From: Clostridia bacterium
GTDB lineage: Bacteria > Bacillota > Clostridia > UBA1381 > UBA9506
Assembly (NCBI GenBank): GCA_017416855.1
Contig: JAFQAZ010000002.1
Coordinates: 110,321-174,320 of the forward strand
Direction: 5' to 3'
DNA length: 64,000 nucleotides
The notes under the pieces: generated by a model
The model's database searches: none
Told to the model about the DNA's origin: nothing
The model's input: the letters and a program-made list of their open reading frames with translations, nothing else
Shown: piece after piece, positions 18,122 to 26,462 of the stretch
How positions within the stretch are numbered: position 1 is the first letter of the stretch
How the letters are laid out: each line of letters opens with the position of its first letter
Position numbers and translations under genes: made by a program

Positions 18122-18844
18122 ATGCTGGGCGTTTTAGCAAATGTGATAACCGTTTTAATCGGTTCTTCTATTGGTCTTTTATTTAAAAAAGGAATTCCTG
18201 ATCGAATCAGTCAGGCTGTTATGACAGGCTTAGGTGCCTGCACAGTTTATATCGGCATTTCAGGCGCATTAGTCGGACAGAATGTTCTCGTTTTAATCGT
18301 TGCCACCGTATTGGGCGTGATTACCGGTACTCTTTTGAATATTGATGCTCACATTAATGCATTGGCCTCTTGGGTGGAAACAGCCTTCTCCCGCAAGGAT
18401 AAAAAAGTCTCCATTGCGGAAGGTCTGGTTGCTGCCACCTTGCTCTTTTGTGTAGGTTCTATGACAGTGACCGGTTCTATTCAAGCAGGGTTAACAGGTG
18501 ATAACACCATTTTATATACTAAAGCTACGCTTGATTTTGTCTCTTCTGCTATGCTGGCTTCCACCCTGGGCGTCGGTGTGATGCTTGCCTCTGTAACCGT
18601 CTTTCTCATTCAGGGCGGACTTGTTCTTTGCGCCGGCTTGATAGAACCTTTTATGACTGCTGCAGCCATTTCTGAAATGACTTGCGCCGGTTCATTGATT
18701 ATTATCATGATTGGTACGAATTTAATGGGTATCACCAAAATAAAAGTGGCCGATTTTCTGCCTGCCATTGTGTATGCCCCCTTATTGCAAAACCTTGTGC
18801 CATATGTAACAAAATTAACAGATTGGATGATTTCGATAATATGA
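18122..18844 (+). CDS. DUF554 family membrane protein
   Basis: A 240-residue polytopic membrane protein of the DUF554 (YdfK-like) family. It has the conserved start GVLANVITVLIGSSIGLLFKKGIP, the GLGACTVYIGISGAL helix and the FCVGSMTVTGSIQAGLTGDN segment. About six to seven hydrophobic helices are visible. The function of the family is not established. The stop TGA overlaps the ATG of the DUF2442 gene downstream, so the two are probably coupled. Confidence 0.88.
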   Translation: MLGVLANVITVLIGSSIGLLFKKGIPDRISQAVMTGLGACTVYIGISGALVGQNVLVLIVATVLGVITGTLLNIDAHINALASWVETAFSRKDKKVSIAEGLVAATLLFCVGSMTVTGSIQAGLTGDNTILYTKATLDFVSSAMLASTLGVGVMLASVTVFLIQGGLVLCAGLIEPFMTAAAISEMTCAGSLIIIMIGTNLMGITKIKVADFLPAIVYAPLLQNLVPYVTKLTDWMISII

Positions 18845-19158
18845 CAAATATAGTCCGTGTTTTACCATATAAAAGCGAGCCGGAGCAAGCTGAAGTCTGG
18901 GCCACCAGTGTTTTTCCATTGGCAGACTATCGTCTGCTCTTGCAATTTAACACAGGAGAGAGACGGATATTTAACTGTAAAACCATACTCTATAACAGAG
19001 AATTTATGGCTCTTTTAAGTCCTGAAAAGTTTAACAAGGTCGTTATCTTTAACGGCGATGCCGCCTGGCCGGAAGAAAAAGTTGGTTTAAGCGGCGAGGC
19101 ACTCTATTTTGAAAGCACCCCTGCTAATGAAGCTATTGATAAGGTGTTTCCCTTTTAA
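18841..19158 (+). CDS. DUF2442 domain protein
   Basis: A 105-residue cytoplasmic protein resembling DUF2442. It contains a strand-rich region with DYRLLLQFNTGERRIFNCKTIL, ALLSPEKFNKVVIFNGDAAWP and a terminal GEALYFES. The family usually occurs near toxin-antitoxin or HTH genes and has no proven function. Here it follows the DUF554 gene with a four-base overlap. The ATG at 18841 was chosen over upstream in-frame codons that lie deep in DUF554. A strong terminator follows. Confidence 0.75.
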   Translation: MTNIVRVLPYKSEPEQAEVWATSVFPLADYRLLLQFNTGERRIFNCKTILYNREFMALLSPEKFNKVVIFNGDAAWPEEKVGLSGEALYFESTPANEAIDKVFPF

Positions 19159-19168
19159 TCTAAATATT

Positions 19169-19209
19169 AAAAAGGCTTTGACAAACCAAAAGTTTGTCAA
19201 AGCCTTTTT
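19169..19209. terminator. Bidirectional terminator
   Basis: An 18-pair stem AAAAAGGCTTTGACAAAC / GTTTGTCAAAGCCTTTTT with loop CAAAA. It lies between the converging DUF2442 and khpA genes and has T-runs on both strands. Confidence 0.92.
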
Positions 19210-19215
19210 CAGCAT

Positions 19216-19443
19216 TTACACAATTTCCACAATAACGCGTTTGTTTTCACGGCTTGCAGCAGCCTGCATAACTGTTCTGATGGACTGTGCAATTCTGCCT
19301 TTTTTGCCAATTACCTTACCCATATCTCCATCTGCTACGCGCAGTTCTAAGGTTACAGCCTGTTCGCCTTCTACCTCACGCACATCAACAGATTCAGGAT
19401 GATCAACTAAGGATTTGGCCAGAACTTCCAACAATTCTTTCAT
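19216..19443 (-). CDS. khpA: KH domain RNA-binding protein KhpA
   Basis: Single KH-domain RNA-binding protein (YlqC/KhpA), which in other Firmicutes acts with KhpB/Jag on RNAs linked to cell elongation and division. The 75 residues contain the nucleic-acid binding loop GKKG at 46-49 within VADGDMGKVIGKKGRIAQSIRTVM. It follows rpsP in the ylxM-ffh-rpsP-khpA order known from Bacillus. The usual downstream rimM-trmD-rplS genes are absent and a terminator follows at once. Confidence 0.92.
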   Translation of the reverse strand: MKELLEVLAKSLVDHPESVDVREVEGEQAVTLELRVADGDMGKVIGKKGRIAQSIRTVMQAAASRENKRVIVEIV

Positions 19444-19480
19444 GTTGTAAGCCTCCTAAACCATAAGAATTTACTCTTAA

Positions 19481-19726
19481 TTACTGAATGATGCCGCTCT
19501 TTTTCAGCAGACCCTTAACAGTATCGGTAGGCTGTGCACCATTACCTAACCATTTCTGTGCTTTTTCAGCATCAATTTTGATTTCAGAAGGGCTTGTCAG
19601 CGGATTGTAGGTACCGATTTCTTCGATAAATCTACCATCTCTGGGGTATCTGGAATCTGCAACAACAACTCTGTAAAAAGGAGCTTTCTTTGCACCCATT
19701 CTTCTCAGTCTGATTTTAACTGCCAT
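19481..19726 (-). CDS. rpsP: 30S ribosomal protein S16
   Basis: Small-subunit protein S16, 81 residues, beginning [42 protein letters not shown], which is diagnostic. The ATG at 19726 follows GGAGGTGAAATAC. An upstream in-frame start at 19765 would precede the ribosome site and is rejected. It lies 48 bases after ffh in the same operon. Confidence 0.96.
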   Translation of the reverse strand: MAVKIRLRRMGAKKAPFYRVVVADSRYPRDGRFIEEIGTYNPLTSPSEIKIDAEKAQKWLGNGAQPTDTVKGLLKKSGIIQ

Positions 19727-19774
19727 GTATTTCACCTCCAATGTATTCACTTCTATATAAACCACAATGGTGAT

Positions 19775-21109
19775 TTAACGTTTTTTCTTCCGTTTCATAA
19801 AGCGGCCCATACCGCCACCTGTAAACTGCTTCATCATTTTTTGCATCTGCTCAAACTGACGGAGCAATTGGTTAACCTCCTGCACACCGTTACCGCTACC
19901 GGCTGCAATACGTTTTTTGCGGCTGGCATTAATGATGGAAGGATTTTGCCGTTCTTTCATCGTCATAGACTGAATAATGGCTTCCACCCTGAGCATCCGC
20001 CCGTCATCTAAATCCACATTGTCAAGCTCTTTTGTGTTCACGCCGGGTAACATTTTAACAAGCTGTGACAAAGGACCCATTTTTTTCACTTGTTGCATCT
20101 GTTCTAAGAAGTCATTTAAGTCAAATTGATTCTTTCTTAGCTTTTCTTCTAAAGCTGCTGCCGATTTTTCATCAATGGCCTGCTCTGCTCTTTCAATCAG
20201 TGACAGTACATCACCGCTACCTAAAATACGGGAAGCCATTCTGTCTGGATGAAACTCTTCAATATCGGAAAGCTTTTCGCCAACACCCACAAATTTAATG
20301 GGTTTACCGGTTACTGCTTTAACCGAAAGGGCTGCACCGCCACGGGTGTCACCGTCAAGCTTGGTCATGATTACACCAGTTACCTGCAGACGGCTGTTAA
20401 AGCTTTCAGCAATGTTTACAGCATCCTGACCGGTCATTGCATCAATAACCAGCAAAATTTCTTCCGGCTCTACCGCCGCTTTAATATCTTCCAGCTCCTG
20501 CATCAGCAAATCGTCAATATGCAGTCGACCGGCAGTATCCACAATCACGAAATCATTGCCATGAGCCTTTGCGTGCTCAACAGCGCTTGTTGCTATTGTA
20601 ACAGCATTTTTGCAATCTTCCATTGCAAAAACAGGAATATCAAGTTGTTTACCCACAACCTCCAGCTGGCGGATAGCCGCCGGACGGTAAATATCACATG
20701 CAACAAGCAAAGGGCGTTTATTATGCTTTTTACGCATATATCCGGCAAGTTTCGCACAAAAGGTAGTTTTACCAGCACCCTGAAGACCTGCCATCAAAAC
20801 AACGGTCGGAGTTTTTTTACCGAATTCAATGCGGGCATTTTCACCGCCCATTAAAGCCGTCAGCTCATCATTAACAATTTTAATAATCTGTTGACCGGGG
20901 GTAAGGCTTTCTAATACATCACTACCCACAGCCCGTTCAGAAACGCGACTGATAAAATCTTTAACAACCTTAAAGTTTACATCAGCTTCCAACAAAGCAA
21001 GCTTAATTTCGCGCATGGATTCCTTTAAATCCTTCTCCGTAACAACGCCCTTGCCTCTCAGCTTTTTAAAAGCCATGCTCAGTTTTTCGGAAAGACTTTC
21101 AAATGCCAC
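19775..21109 (-). CDS. ffh: Signal recognition particle protein Ffh
   Basis: GTPase of the signal recognition particle that targets nascent membrane and secreted proteins with 4.5S RNA and FtsY. It has an N-domain helix bundle, a G-domain with GLQGAGKTTFCAKLA, DTAGRLHID and TKLDGDTRGG, and a methionine-rich M-domain ending GGMGRFMKRKKKR. I choose the GTG at 21109, which gives MAFESLSEKLS, the family N-terminus (444 aa), and lies eight bases from AGGAGG. The ATG at 21115 is only two bases from that site. It is preceded by ylxM and followed by rpsP. Confidence 0.95.
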   Translation of the reverse strand: MAFESLSEKLSMAFKKLRGKGVVTEKDLKESMREIKLALLEADVNFKVVKDFISRVSERAVGSDVLESLTPGQQIIKIVNDELTALMGGENARIEFGKKTPTVVLMAGLQGAGKTTFCAKLAGYMRKKHNKRPLLVACDIYRPAAIRQLEVVGKQLDIPVFAMEDCKNAVTIATSAVEHAKAHGNDFVIVDTAGRLHIDDLLMQELEDIKAAVEPEEILLVIDAMTGQDAVNIAESFNSRLQVTGVIMTKLDGDTRGGAALSVKAVTGKPIKFVGVGEKLSDIEEFHPDRMASRILGSGDVLSLIERAEQAIDEKSAAALEEKLRKNQFDLNDFLEQMQQVKKMGPLSQLVKMLPGVNTKELDNVDLDDGRMLRVEAIIQSMTMKERQNPSIINASRKKRIAAGSGNGVQEVNQLLRQFEQMQKMMKQFTGGGMGRFMKRKKKR

Positions 21110-21140
21110 TGCCATGGCCTCCTTTATCAAAAAAATAGAA

Positions 21141-21509
21141 TTATAGTTCTTTTGTGAAGTCCTTTAACTTTCCAGTCAATTCAGCTAAAGCATCAGACAT
21201 TTTTTTGGAATGCACATAGTTCTGCGCATACCGCTGCATTGCTTCAACATCTTGAATAACTTCCTGCATTTTTTCTTCTAAATCCATAAAACGATTGACC
21301 AATCCCAACCGTTCTTCCATGGAAAGCAGGAGCTTTTCGCCACGCTTAATAGCATCGCGAACACCCTGACGGGAAATTTCCAGAGGCTCAGCAATTTCAG
21401 CCAAGGACAAATCTTCATTATAATACAAATCAATGGCCTGAGCCTGCTTCGGCGTTAACAATTCGCCATAAAAATCATACAGCATAGCCATACTTAAATC
21501 CTTGCTCAA
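21141..21509 (-). CDS. ylxM: YlxM family DNA-binding/SRP-associated protein
   Basis: Helix-turn-helix protein of the YlxM family, always next to ffh and thought to modulate the signal recognition particle. The 122 residues contain MAMLYDFYGELLTPKQAQAIDLYYNEDLSLAEIAEPLEISRQGVRDAIKRGEKLL, a sigma-region-4-like HTH at about residues 30-60, followed by a coiled helical tail. Start is TTG at 21509, seven bases after AGGAGG. It is transcribed from a strong promoter overlapped by an 11-bp inverted repeat (21567-21597). Confidence 0.92.
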   Translation of the reverse strand: MSKDLSMAMLYDFYGELLTPKQAQAIDLYYNEDLSLAEIAEPLEISRQGVRDAIKRGEKLLLSMEERLGLVNRFMDLEEKMQEVIQDVEAMQRYAQNYVHSKKMSDALAELTGKLKDFTKEL

Positions 21510-21556
21510 TTGCTTTCCTCCTTTGCTGTAAAGGTTTCGACCTACACACCTATGTT

Positions 21557-21585
21557 ATTGTACAACAATCAAAAGGTTTTGTCAA
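21557..21585 (-). promoter_or_regulatory. Promoter of ylxM-ffh-rpsP-khpA
   Basis: TTGACA (21585-21580), 17-bp spacer, TACAAT (21562-21557) on the minus strand. Confidence 0.85.
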
Positions 21586-21597
21586 TACCTTTTGATT
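21567..21597. promoter_or_regulatory. Inverted repeat straddling the ylxM promoter -35 box
   Basis: Two perfect 11-bp arms, AATCAAAAGGT and ACCTTTTGATT, flank a nine-base centre that contains the whole -35 hexamer. No T-run follows on either strand in terminator position. Its placement fits an operator for a dimeric repressor. Confidence 0.6.
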
Positions 21598-21614
21598 AAA
21601 AAAACAGAATTTTT

Positions 21615-21650
21615 ACAAAGAAAAAACCGCAAGCTTTTGCTTGCGGTTTA
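21615..21650 (-). terminator. Terminator of rpsT
   Basis: On the minus strand the 11-pair stem AAACCGCAAGC / GCTTGCGGTTT, with loop AAAA, is followed by TTTCTTTG. It lies just after the rpsT stop. Confidence 0.85.
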
Positions 21651-21667
21651 ATGAACTAAAACAAAAC

Positions 21668-21934
21668 TTATGCGCCAACTTTGTTCAGCATAAGAGCCAG
21701 ACGAGACTTTCTTCTGGAAGCGGTATTCTTCTTCATAATACCCTTGCTGACAGCCTGGTCAATTTTCTTGATAGCCAGGTTAAAAGCAGGTTCAGCAACA
21801 GCCTTATCACCGGCAGCTGCAGCAGCCTCGAACTTCTTAATATATGTTTTTACAGCAGATTTAATCATCTGATTGCGGAGCGTTTTGGTCTTAATGACTT
21901 CCACTCTTTTTTTCGCAGATTTAATATTCGGCAA
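21668..21934 (-). CDS. rpsT: 30S ribosomal protein S20
   Basis: Small-subunit protein S20, 88 residues, with the canonical N-terminus PNIKSAKKRVEVIKTKTLRNQ and the C-terminal KNTASRRKSRLALMLNKV. The start is TTG at 21934, placed correctly behind GGAGGTGA; an ATG at 21949 overlaps that ribosome site. A non-ATG start is often seen for rpsT and is linked to autoregulation in enteric bacteria. It has its own promoter and terminator. Confidence 0.95.
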   Translation of the reverse strand: MPNIKSAKKRVEVIKTKTLRNQMIKSAVKTYIKKFEAAAAAGDKAVAEPAFNLAIKKIDQAVSKGIMKKNTASRRKSRLALMLNKVGA

Positions 21935-21971
21935 AACGTTCACCTCCATTGCCCGTCAAATCACTCTTGAC

Positions 21972-22000
21972 ATTATAACATAATGAAACTGAAAAATCAA
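21972..22000 (-). promoter_or_regulatory. Promoter of rpsT
   Basis: TTGATT (22000-21995), 17-bp spacer, TATAAT (21977-21972) on the minus strand. Confidence 0.8.
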
Positions 22001-22067
22001 CTGTTTTTTTAAAAAAATTAAAAATTTTTCAAAAAATGGATTTTTCTTTATAAGGTTATCAATTAAA

Positions 22068-22796
22068 TTACTCTTCCCAGTTATGATATACATTCTGAAC
22101 ATCATCATTGTCTTCCAGCATATCAATGAGTTTGTTCATCATGGTAATATCTTTTTCATCCGTTAACGAAACCATTGTCTGAGGAATCTTTTCCACTTCG
22201 GCAGAAGCAAAGATGTAACCCTTCTCTTCCAACGTATCGCGAACAGTTGCAAAGCTTGATGGATCACACAGAATTTCAAAGCAGCCTTCCTGTGGTGAAA
22301 AATCCTCTGCGCCGGCATCTAAAGCATCCATCATCACGGTGTCTTCATCTAAAGCACCTTCTTCATTATCAATGATGATAACGCCCTTTTCATCAAACAT
22401 AAAGCTCACACAACCGGTCTGACCCAAGTTGCCGCCAAACTTATCAAAATAATGACGGACTTCACCGGCTGTACGGTTACGATTATCTGTTAATGTTTCA
22501 ACAATAACAGCCACACCGCTGGGGCCATAGCCTTCGTATGTGATTTCTTCATAGTTGGCAGAGCCCATTTCGCCGGAGGCTTTTTTGATGCAACGCTCAA
22601 TGTTATCATTGGGCATATTGTTGGAACGCGCTTTCGCGATAACATCCTTCAGCTTGCCGTTTGATTCCGGGTCTGGGCCGCCTGCTTTGACAATAACCGT
22701 AATTTCACGACCTAATTTAGTAAAGATTTTCGCTTTTTTAGCGTCACTCTTTTCTTTTTTATGTTTAATGTTGTTCCATTTGGAATGACCTGACAT
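22068..22796 (-). CDS. yebC: YebC/PmpR family regulator
   Basis: YebC/PmpR/TACO1 family protein. Members have been described as transcription regulators and, more recently, as factors easing translation of proline-rich stretches. The 242 residues begin [32 protein letters not shown] and contain the [21 protein letters not shown] and [10 protein letters not shown] blocks and the acidic C-terminal region. Start ATG at 22796 has GGGAGAGG nine bases upstream. It stands alone here, without the ruvABC neighbours it has in other genomes. Confidence 0.94.
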   Translation of the reverse strand: MSGHSKWNNIKHKKEKSDAKKAKIFTKLGREITVIVKAGGPDPESNGKLKDVIAKARSNNMPNDNIERCIKKASGEMGSANYEEITYEGYGPSGVAVIVETLTDNRNRTAGEVRHYFDKFGGNLGQTGCVSFMFDEKGVIIIDNEEGALDEDTVMMDALDAGAEDFSPQEGCFEILCDPSSFATVRDTLEEKGYIFASAEVEKIPQTMVSLTDEKDITMMNKLIDMLEDNDDVQNVYHNWEE

Positions 22797-22875
22797 TGTT
22801 TAACCTCTCCCTGTTACATATAATTTAATTAATTTGTTTATACTATACATTACAACACATTAAAAGGATGATTTG

Positions 22876-23232
22876 ATGCAATATCTATGGACTTTTTTAA
22901 TTGGCGGAACTCTCTGTGCCATTGCCCAGCTGTTAATTGACAAATGCAAGCTGACACCGGCACGGATTTTGGTTATCTATGTCAGCGTCGGTACATTTTT
23001 GACCTTGTTAGGGTGGTATGAGCCATTGGTGAAGCTGGCAGGAGCCGGCGCCACCATTCCCTTAACAGGCTTCGGCTATACCTTAGCCAAAGGCGTTGCC
23101 AAGGCCGTTGCCGAAAAAGGCTTTCTGGGTATTTTCTCCGGTGGTTTAACCGGTGCCGCTGCCGGCATTACAGCTGCAATTGTTTTCGGCTATCTCGTTG
23201 CCTTACTGTTCAAGCCCAAACCAAAGTCATAA
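22876..23232 (+). CDS. spoVAE: Stage V sporulation protein AE
   Basis: Small membrane protein of the SpoVA channel, which moves dipicolinic acid into the developing spore. The 118 residues contain LWTFLIGGTLCAIAQLLIDKCKLTPARILVIYVSVGTFLTLLGWYEPLVKLAGAGATIPLTGFG, typical of SpoVAE(b), with four hydrophobic helices. The ATG at 22876 is preferred over the TTG at 22873. In most sporeformers spoVAC, spoVAD and spoVAE are adjacent; here it stands alone. Its stop codon directly abuts the radC stop on the other strand, with no terminator between. A sporulation-type promoter may exist upstream but is not convincing. Confidence 0.88.
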   Translation: MQYLWTFLIGGTLCAIAQLLIDKCKLTPARILVIYVSVGTFLTLLGWYEPLVKLAGAGATIPLTGFGYTLAKGVAKAVAEKGFLGIFSGGLTGAAAGITAAIVFGYLVALLFKPKPKS

Positions 23233-23904
23233 TCACATCACACCGGAATCCGCCATACTGTAATACTGATTACCAGCCACTATGATGTGGTCAACCACAG
23301 TCACACCAATGGCATCTAACGCCTGAATCAACTGTTCCGTTGCCTGCATATCTCCTTCAGAAGGACGGGACGAGCCACCCGGATGGTTGTGCGTAAATAT
23401 CACATATTGTGCCTTGCGCTTTAAAACCTCTTCCACAATCAACCGAGGATATGCCGGCACCTCATTAATGGTTCCGCTCAGCACTTTCCCCTGATAAAAC
23501 ACCCGTCTGTTGGAATCCAAGCAGATAATGCGGAATTCCTCGCATTGCTTGCCAATAAACAGATTGATGGCATACTGCCCTGCCAGCTCTGTGTTTCCCA
23601 AAACAATATTCCTATCCCACTTAGACTGTTGGTATGCACGGGAAAGATGAGGAATGATTGACAGCAAAAAGGCGCTGTTTTCACCAATTCCTTCAATTTT
23701 CTTAAGTTCTTCGGGTGATGCTTCAAATACATTGGCAACATTGCCGAATTCCTTAATTAAGTCATGAGCAATGGGATTGGTATCCCGTCTGGCATTCGTA
23801 GCGTATAACAGAACCTCTAAAACTTCGTGGGGTGCAAAATAATCAAACCCACCGTCATTTTTAAAGCGTTCTTTCATCCTCTTTCGATGACCGTCGTGTT
23901 GCAT
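23233..23904 (-). CDS. radC: RadC family (JAB/MPN domain) protein
   Basis: RadC/JAMM metalloprotein, 223 residues. An N-terminal helix-hairpin-helix segment (LKKIEGIGENSAFLLSIIP) is followed by a JAB/MPN domain with the metal motif HNHPGG-x-x-x-P-S-x-x-D near residues 172-184. The family was named for DNA repair, but a repair role is disputed; it may be a metallopeptidase-like or mobile-DNA-associated protein. ATG at 23904 follows AGGAGAAG. It precedes no obvious partner; pyrE ends 18 bases upstream on the same strand and may be co-transcribed with it. Confidence 0.9.
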   Translation of the reverse strand: MQHDGHRKRMKERFKNDGGFDYFAPHEVLEVLLYATNARRDTNPIAHDLIKEFGNVANVFEASPEELKKIEGIGENSAFLLSIIPHLSRAYQQSKWDRNIVLGNTELAGQYAINLFIGKQCEEFRIICLDSNRRVFYQGKVLSGTINEVPAYPRLIVEEVLKRKAQYVIFTHNHPGGSSRPSEGDMQATEQLIQALDAIGVTVVDHIIVAGNQYYSMADSGVM

Positions 23905-23922
23905 GGCGATCTTCTCCTAAAT

Positions 23923-24501
23923 TCAAACCTTTAAATTTCTGCTGCCGGGTTTAACCAGCGGAATATTTTCTTTGCACAAGGGACATTCCTCCTGCTCATA
24001 AGAAACAACATCTAAAGAAATAACTGATTCCAGAGGAACACCAAAATCGATTTTACCGCCAGTACGGTCAACAACTACACCAACACCAGCCACTTCGCCA
24101 CCATATTCTTTCACAATATCAATAACTTCACGCACGCTGCCACCGGTGGTCACAACATCTTCTACTACCAAAACTTTCTGACCGGGTTTAATTTCAAAAC
24201 TTCTGCGCAGAGTCATTTTGCCATTTTCACGTTCTGCAAAAATGTTTCTCACACCCAGCTGACGGGATACTTCATAGCTCATCTGAATGGCACCGATTGC
24301 AGGACCAATAACCAATTCAATACCCTGATCCTTAAATTTTTCTGCCAGCGCGCCACAAAGTTCTTCACTGTAGCGGGCATCCTGAAAAATTTTCGCGCAT
24401 TGCAGATATTTATTTGAATGCCGACCGGAAGTCAACAAGAAATGGCCTTCCATTAAAACGCCGGCCTCCTTTAAAATTTCTAACACACGTTCTTTTGTCA
24501 T
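23923..24501 (-). CDS. pyrE: Orotate phosphoribosyltransferase
   Basis: Converts orotate and PRPP to orotidine monophosphate in pyrimidine synthesis. The 192 residues contain [19 protein letters not shown], the PRPP loop [18 protein letters not shown] near residues 104-121, and a C-terminal pair of cysteines in [11 protein letters not shown] seen in one OPRTase branch. It is separated from other pyr genes and has its own promoter. The short leader can form a hairpin (GCTGTGTT with AACATAGC) but I see no PyrR-type attenuator. Confidence 0.94.
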   Translation of the reverse strand: MTKERVLEILKEAGVLMEGHFLLTSGRHSNKYLQCAKIFQDARYSEELCGALAEKFKDQGIELVIGPAIGAIQMSYEVSRQLGVRNIFAERENGKMTLRRSFEIKPGQKVLVVEDVVTTGGSVREVIDIVKEYGGEVAGVGVVVDRTGGKIDFGVPLESVISLDVVSYEQEECPLCKENIPLVKPGSRNLKV

Positions 24502-24554
24502 TTTAATACTCCCCTCTGCTATGTTTTAACACAGCACATAATTCTCTAATATAT

Positions 24555-24583
24555 ATTGTACCTTTTTTTTCTCTAAATTTCAA
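24555..24583 (-). promoter_or_regulatory. Promoter of pyrE
   Basis: TTGAAA (24583-24578), 17-bp spacer, TACAAT (24560-24555) on the minus strand. Confidence 0.75.
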
Positions 24584-24599
24584 GTTTTATTTTAAAATA

Positions 24600-24628
24600 T
24601 TCGCAGATTTCCCTTATTTGAATATAAT
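24600..24628 (+). promoter_or_regulatory. Possible promoter of the DUF3343 gene
   Basis: TTCGCA (24600-24605), 17-bp spacer, TATAAT (24623-24628). The -35 match is only fair. Confidence 0.5.
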
Positions 24629-24710
24629 ATAGTGTAAGCGAAAATAAAAAAAACACCCTTTCGCTGCAAAATTCAAGATGCTTTTTTGCATCAGAACAGG
24701 AGACGATGCT

Positions 24711-24974
24711 ATGGAAGCTGCACTCATTGCTTTTTCTTCCTCCACTTCAGCAAACCGATTAAAGAGAATCGCCGAAAAAGAGCAGCTTTACAAGGTTACC
24801 ATCACACAAACTCCTCGTTCCATTAGTCAGAATGGTTGCACGTATTCCGTAAAATGCCCGATAAGTCTTTTATCTGCCCTGCTGAAGCTGGCAGATGAAT
24901 ATCATATAAAACACGGACAGGTCTACCGTGAGACTCTGGACAAAGAGGGACGAAAGTTTTATCAACGATTATAA
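24711..24974 (+). CDS. DUF3343 (putative Se/S carrier-like) protein
   Basis: An 87-residue protein of the DUF3343 type, found in many Clostridia near selenium or sulfur trafficking genes. Visible features are the start EAALIAFSSSTSANRLKRIAEKEQLYKVTITQTPRSISQNGCTYSVKC, with the conserved R-x-I-S-x-x-C-x-x-S-V-K-C-like block, and a helical C-terminus. ATG at 24711 follows CAGGAGA by eight bases. The neighbours here give no selenium context. Function is uncertain. Confidence 0.75.
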   Translation: MEAALIAFSSSTSANRLKRIAEKEQLYKVTITQTPRSISQNGCTYSVKCPISLLSALLKLADEYHIKHGQVYRETLDKEGRKFYQRL

Positions 24975-24988
24975 ACAAACAATAGAAA

Positions 24989-25027
24989 AAAAGCTACTGC
25001 AAATCGAAGGATTTTGCAGTAGCTTTT
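24989..25027. terminator. Bidirectional terminator
   Basis: Stem AAAAGCTACTGCAAA / TTTTGCAGTAGCTTTT with a loop of about eight bases. It lies between the converging DUF3343 and MATE genes. Confidence 0.85.
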
Positions 25028-25033
25028 AATTTA

Positions 25034-26392
25034 TTATGAAAGCAAATTAATTGTTTTCTTTTTCGCATAATGCAAGGCAATTGCATGCATCAGAATAACC
25101 ACAATCCAGGATACCGGCCAGCACAGGAAGAGCATCTCTTGCGTTCTGCATAGCGGAAGGACCAGCCAAACCCAAAGAATTCTCAATCCACAAGCTCCCA
25201 CCAAGGAGTTAACTGTTGAGGTGCCGGAATAACCCAAACCACGCAGACCACCTGCCAAAACCTCCATAATGCCACACATAAAATACGGCAGTCCTGTATA
25301 CGCAATACGAACGACACCATATTCAATAGCTTCCGGAGAGTCTGTTATGTAAATTCCCAAAAGCGGTCTTGCAAAGATAGCACTCAGCCCGCCAAGAATA
25401 ATACCTGTTATCGCTGCACAAATCATAGAAACTGAAATTGTTTTATTCACTCGTTTTTTGTTTTTTGCTCCGTAGTTCTGACTAACACTGGTGAGGCAAG
25501 CCTGATAAAAAGCATTCATAGCAACATACACAAAGCCTTCAATATTGGCACCAGCTGCATTACCTGCCATCGCCACAGGGCCAAAAGAATTCACTGCTGA
25601 CTGAATGGTTGTATTAGACAAGCCAAATACAGAACCTTGTATACCTGCCGGCAGGCCAACTTTAAGAATAGCCTTCAATTCATCTTTATAGATTTTCAAT
25701 TCTTTAAGAAACAGTCTGTAAACACCTTCTGATCTGCACAGGGTATATATAACCGCAAGAGCAGAAAGAAAGTTTGCTACAGCAGTAGCAATAGCAACGC
25801 CGGCCACATCTAAATGGAACCAACATACCAGAACAAGATTTAAAACAACATTGACAATGCCCGTCAGAGATAAAATATATAAGGGACGCTTGGTGTCACC
25901 CACAGCACGCAAAACAGCAGCTCCGAAGTTATATATAAAGGAAGCGAACATCCCCACAAAATAAATCCGCATATATAACACCGCACCGTTTAACACTGAG
26001 CCTTCAGGAGTACCCATCAAAACAAGAAGGGGTTTTGAAAGCATAACTCCCACAACCATAACCAAAATTCCCAGAATAACACTCAAAAACATAGATGTAT
26101 GAACACCTCTGTGGACACCTTCATAGTCCTGTGCACCATATTTTTTAGAAACCAAAACGCTGGCACCCACTGAACAACCGATAAAAAACTGCACAATTAA
26201 ACTGCACAAAGATCCGGTTGCTCCAACAGAAGCAATAGCATCACTGCCGGCAAACCGACCCACAACAACCACATCCGCTGCATTGTATAAAAGCTGTAAC
26301 AAACTGCTTGCCATAAGCGGCAGAGCAAACAGAATAATATTTTTTAAAATAGAACCCTCACACATATTAATACCAAACTTACTTCTTGCCAT
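25034..26392 (-). CDS. MATE family efflux transporter
   Basis: A 452-residue membrane transporter of the multidrug and toxin extrusion family, expected to export cationic drugs or metabolites with Na+ or H+. About twelve hydrophobic helices are visible. The start MCEGSILKNIILFALPLMASSLLQLLYNAADVVVVGRFAGSDAIASVGAT is typical of the DinF/NorM-like branch in Clostridia. ATG at 26392 follows GGAGGCG at seven bases. Upstream lie a promoter, a 40-codon leader ORF and an intrinsic terminator ending only about 40 bases before this start, which implies conditional expression. The exported compound is unknown. Confidence 0.93.
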   Translation of the reverse strand: MARSKFGINMCEGSILKNIILFALPLMASSLLQLLYNAADVVVVGRFAGSDAIASVGATGSLCSLIVQFFIGCSVGASVLVSKKYGAQDYEGVHRGVHTSMFLSVILGILVMVVGVMLSKPLLVLMGTPEGSVLNGAVLYMRIYFVGMFASFIYNFGAAVLRAVGDTKRPLYILSLTGIVNVVLNLVLVCWFHLDVAGVAIATAVANFLSALAVIYTLCRSEGVYRLFLKELKIYKDELKAILKVGLPAGIQGSVFGLSNTTIQSAVNSFGPVAMAGNAAGANIEGFVYVAMNAFYQACLTSVSQNYGAKNKKRVNKTISVSMICAAITGIILGGLSAIFARPLLGIYITDSPEAIEYGVVRIAYTGLPYFMCGIMEVLAGGLRGLGYSGTSTVNSLVGACGLRILWVWLVLPLCRTQEMLFLCWPVSWIVVILMHAIALHYAKKKTINLLS

Positions 26393-26433
26393 AAGATCGC
26401 CTCCGAATTTAAAGAAATATTATTAAGCGTGGA

Positions 26434-26462
26434 AAAAGGACTTGCTTTCGCAAATCCTTTTA
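26434..26462 (-). terminator. Leader terminator in front of the MATE gene
   Basis: On the minus strand the 12-pair stem AAAAGGATTTGC / GCAAGTCCTTTT (one U-G pair) with a GAAA tetraloop ends in a short T-run before CC. The stop codon of the leader ORF (26465-26463) touches the 5' arm, so a ribosome paused there would cover the stem. This is the arrangement of a translation-controlled attenuator. Confidence 0.65.

Noticed and set aside
20249..20854. 201-codon open frame on the plus strand
   Set aside because: It lies entirely antisense to ffh, has no ribosome site, and has a composition typical of a reverse-frame shadow.
24502..24560. PyrR-type attenuator before pyrE
   Set aside because: Only a short imperfect hairpin is present, without a terminator or anti-terminator pair.
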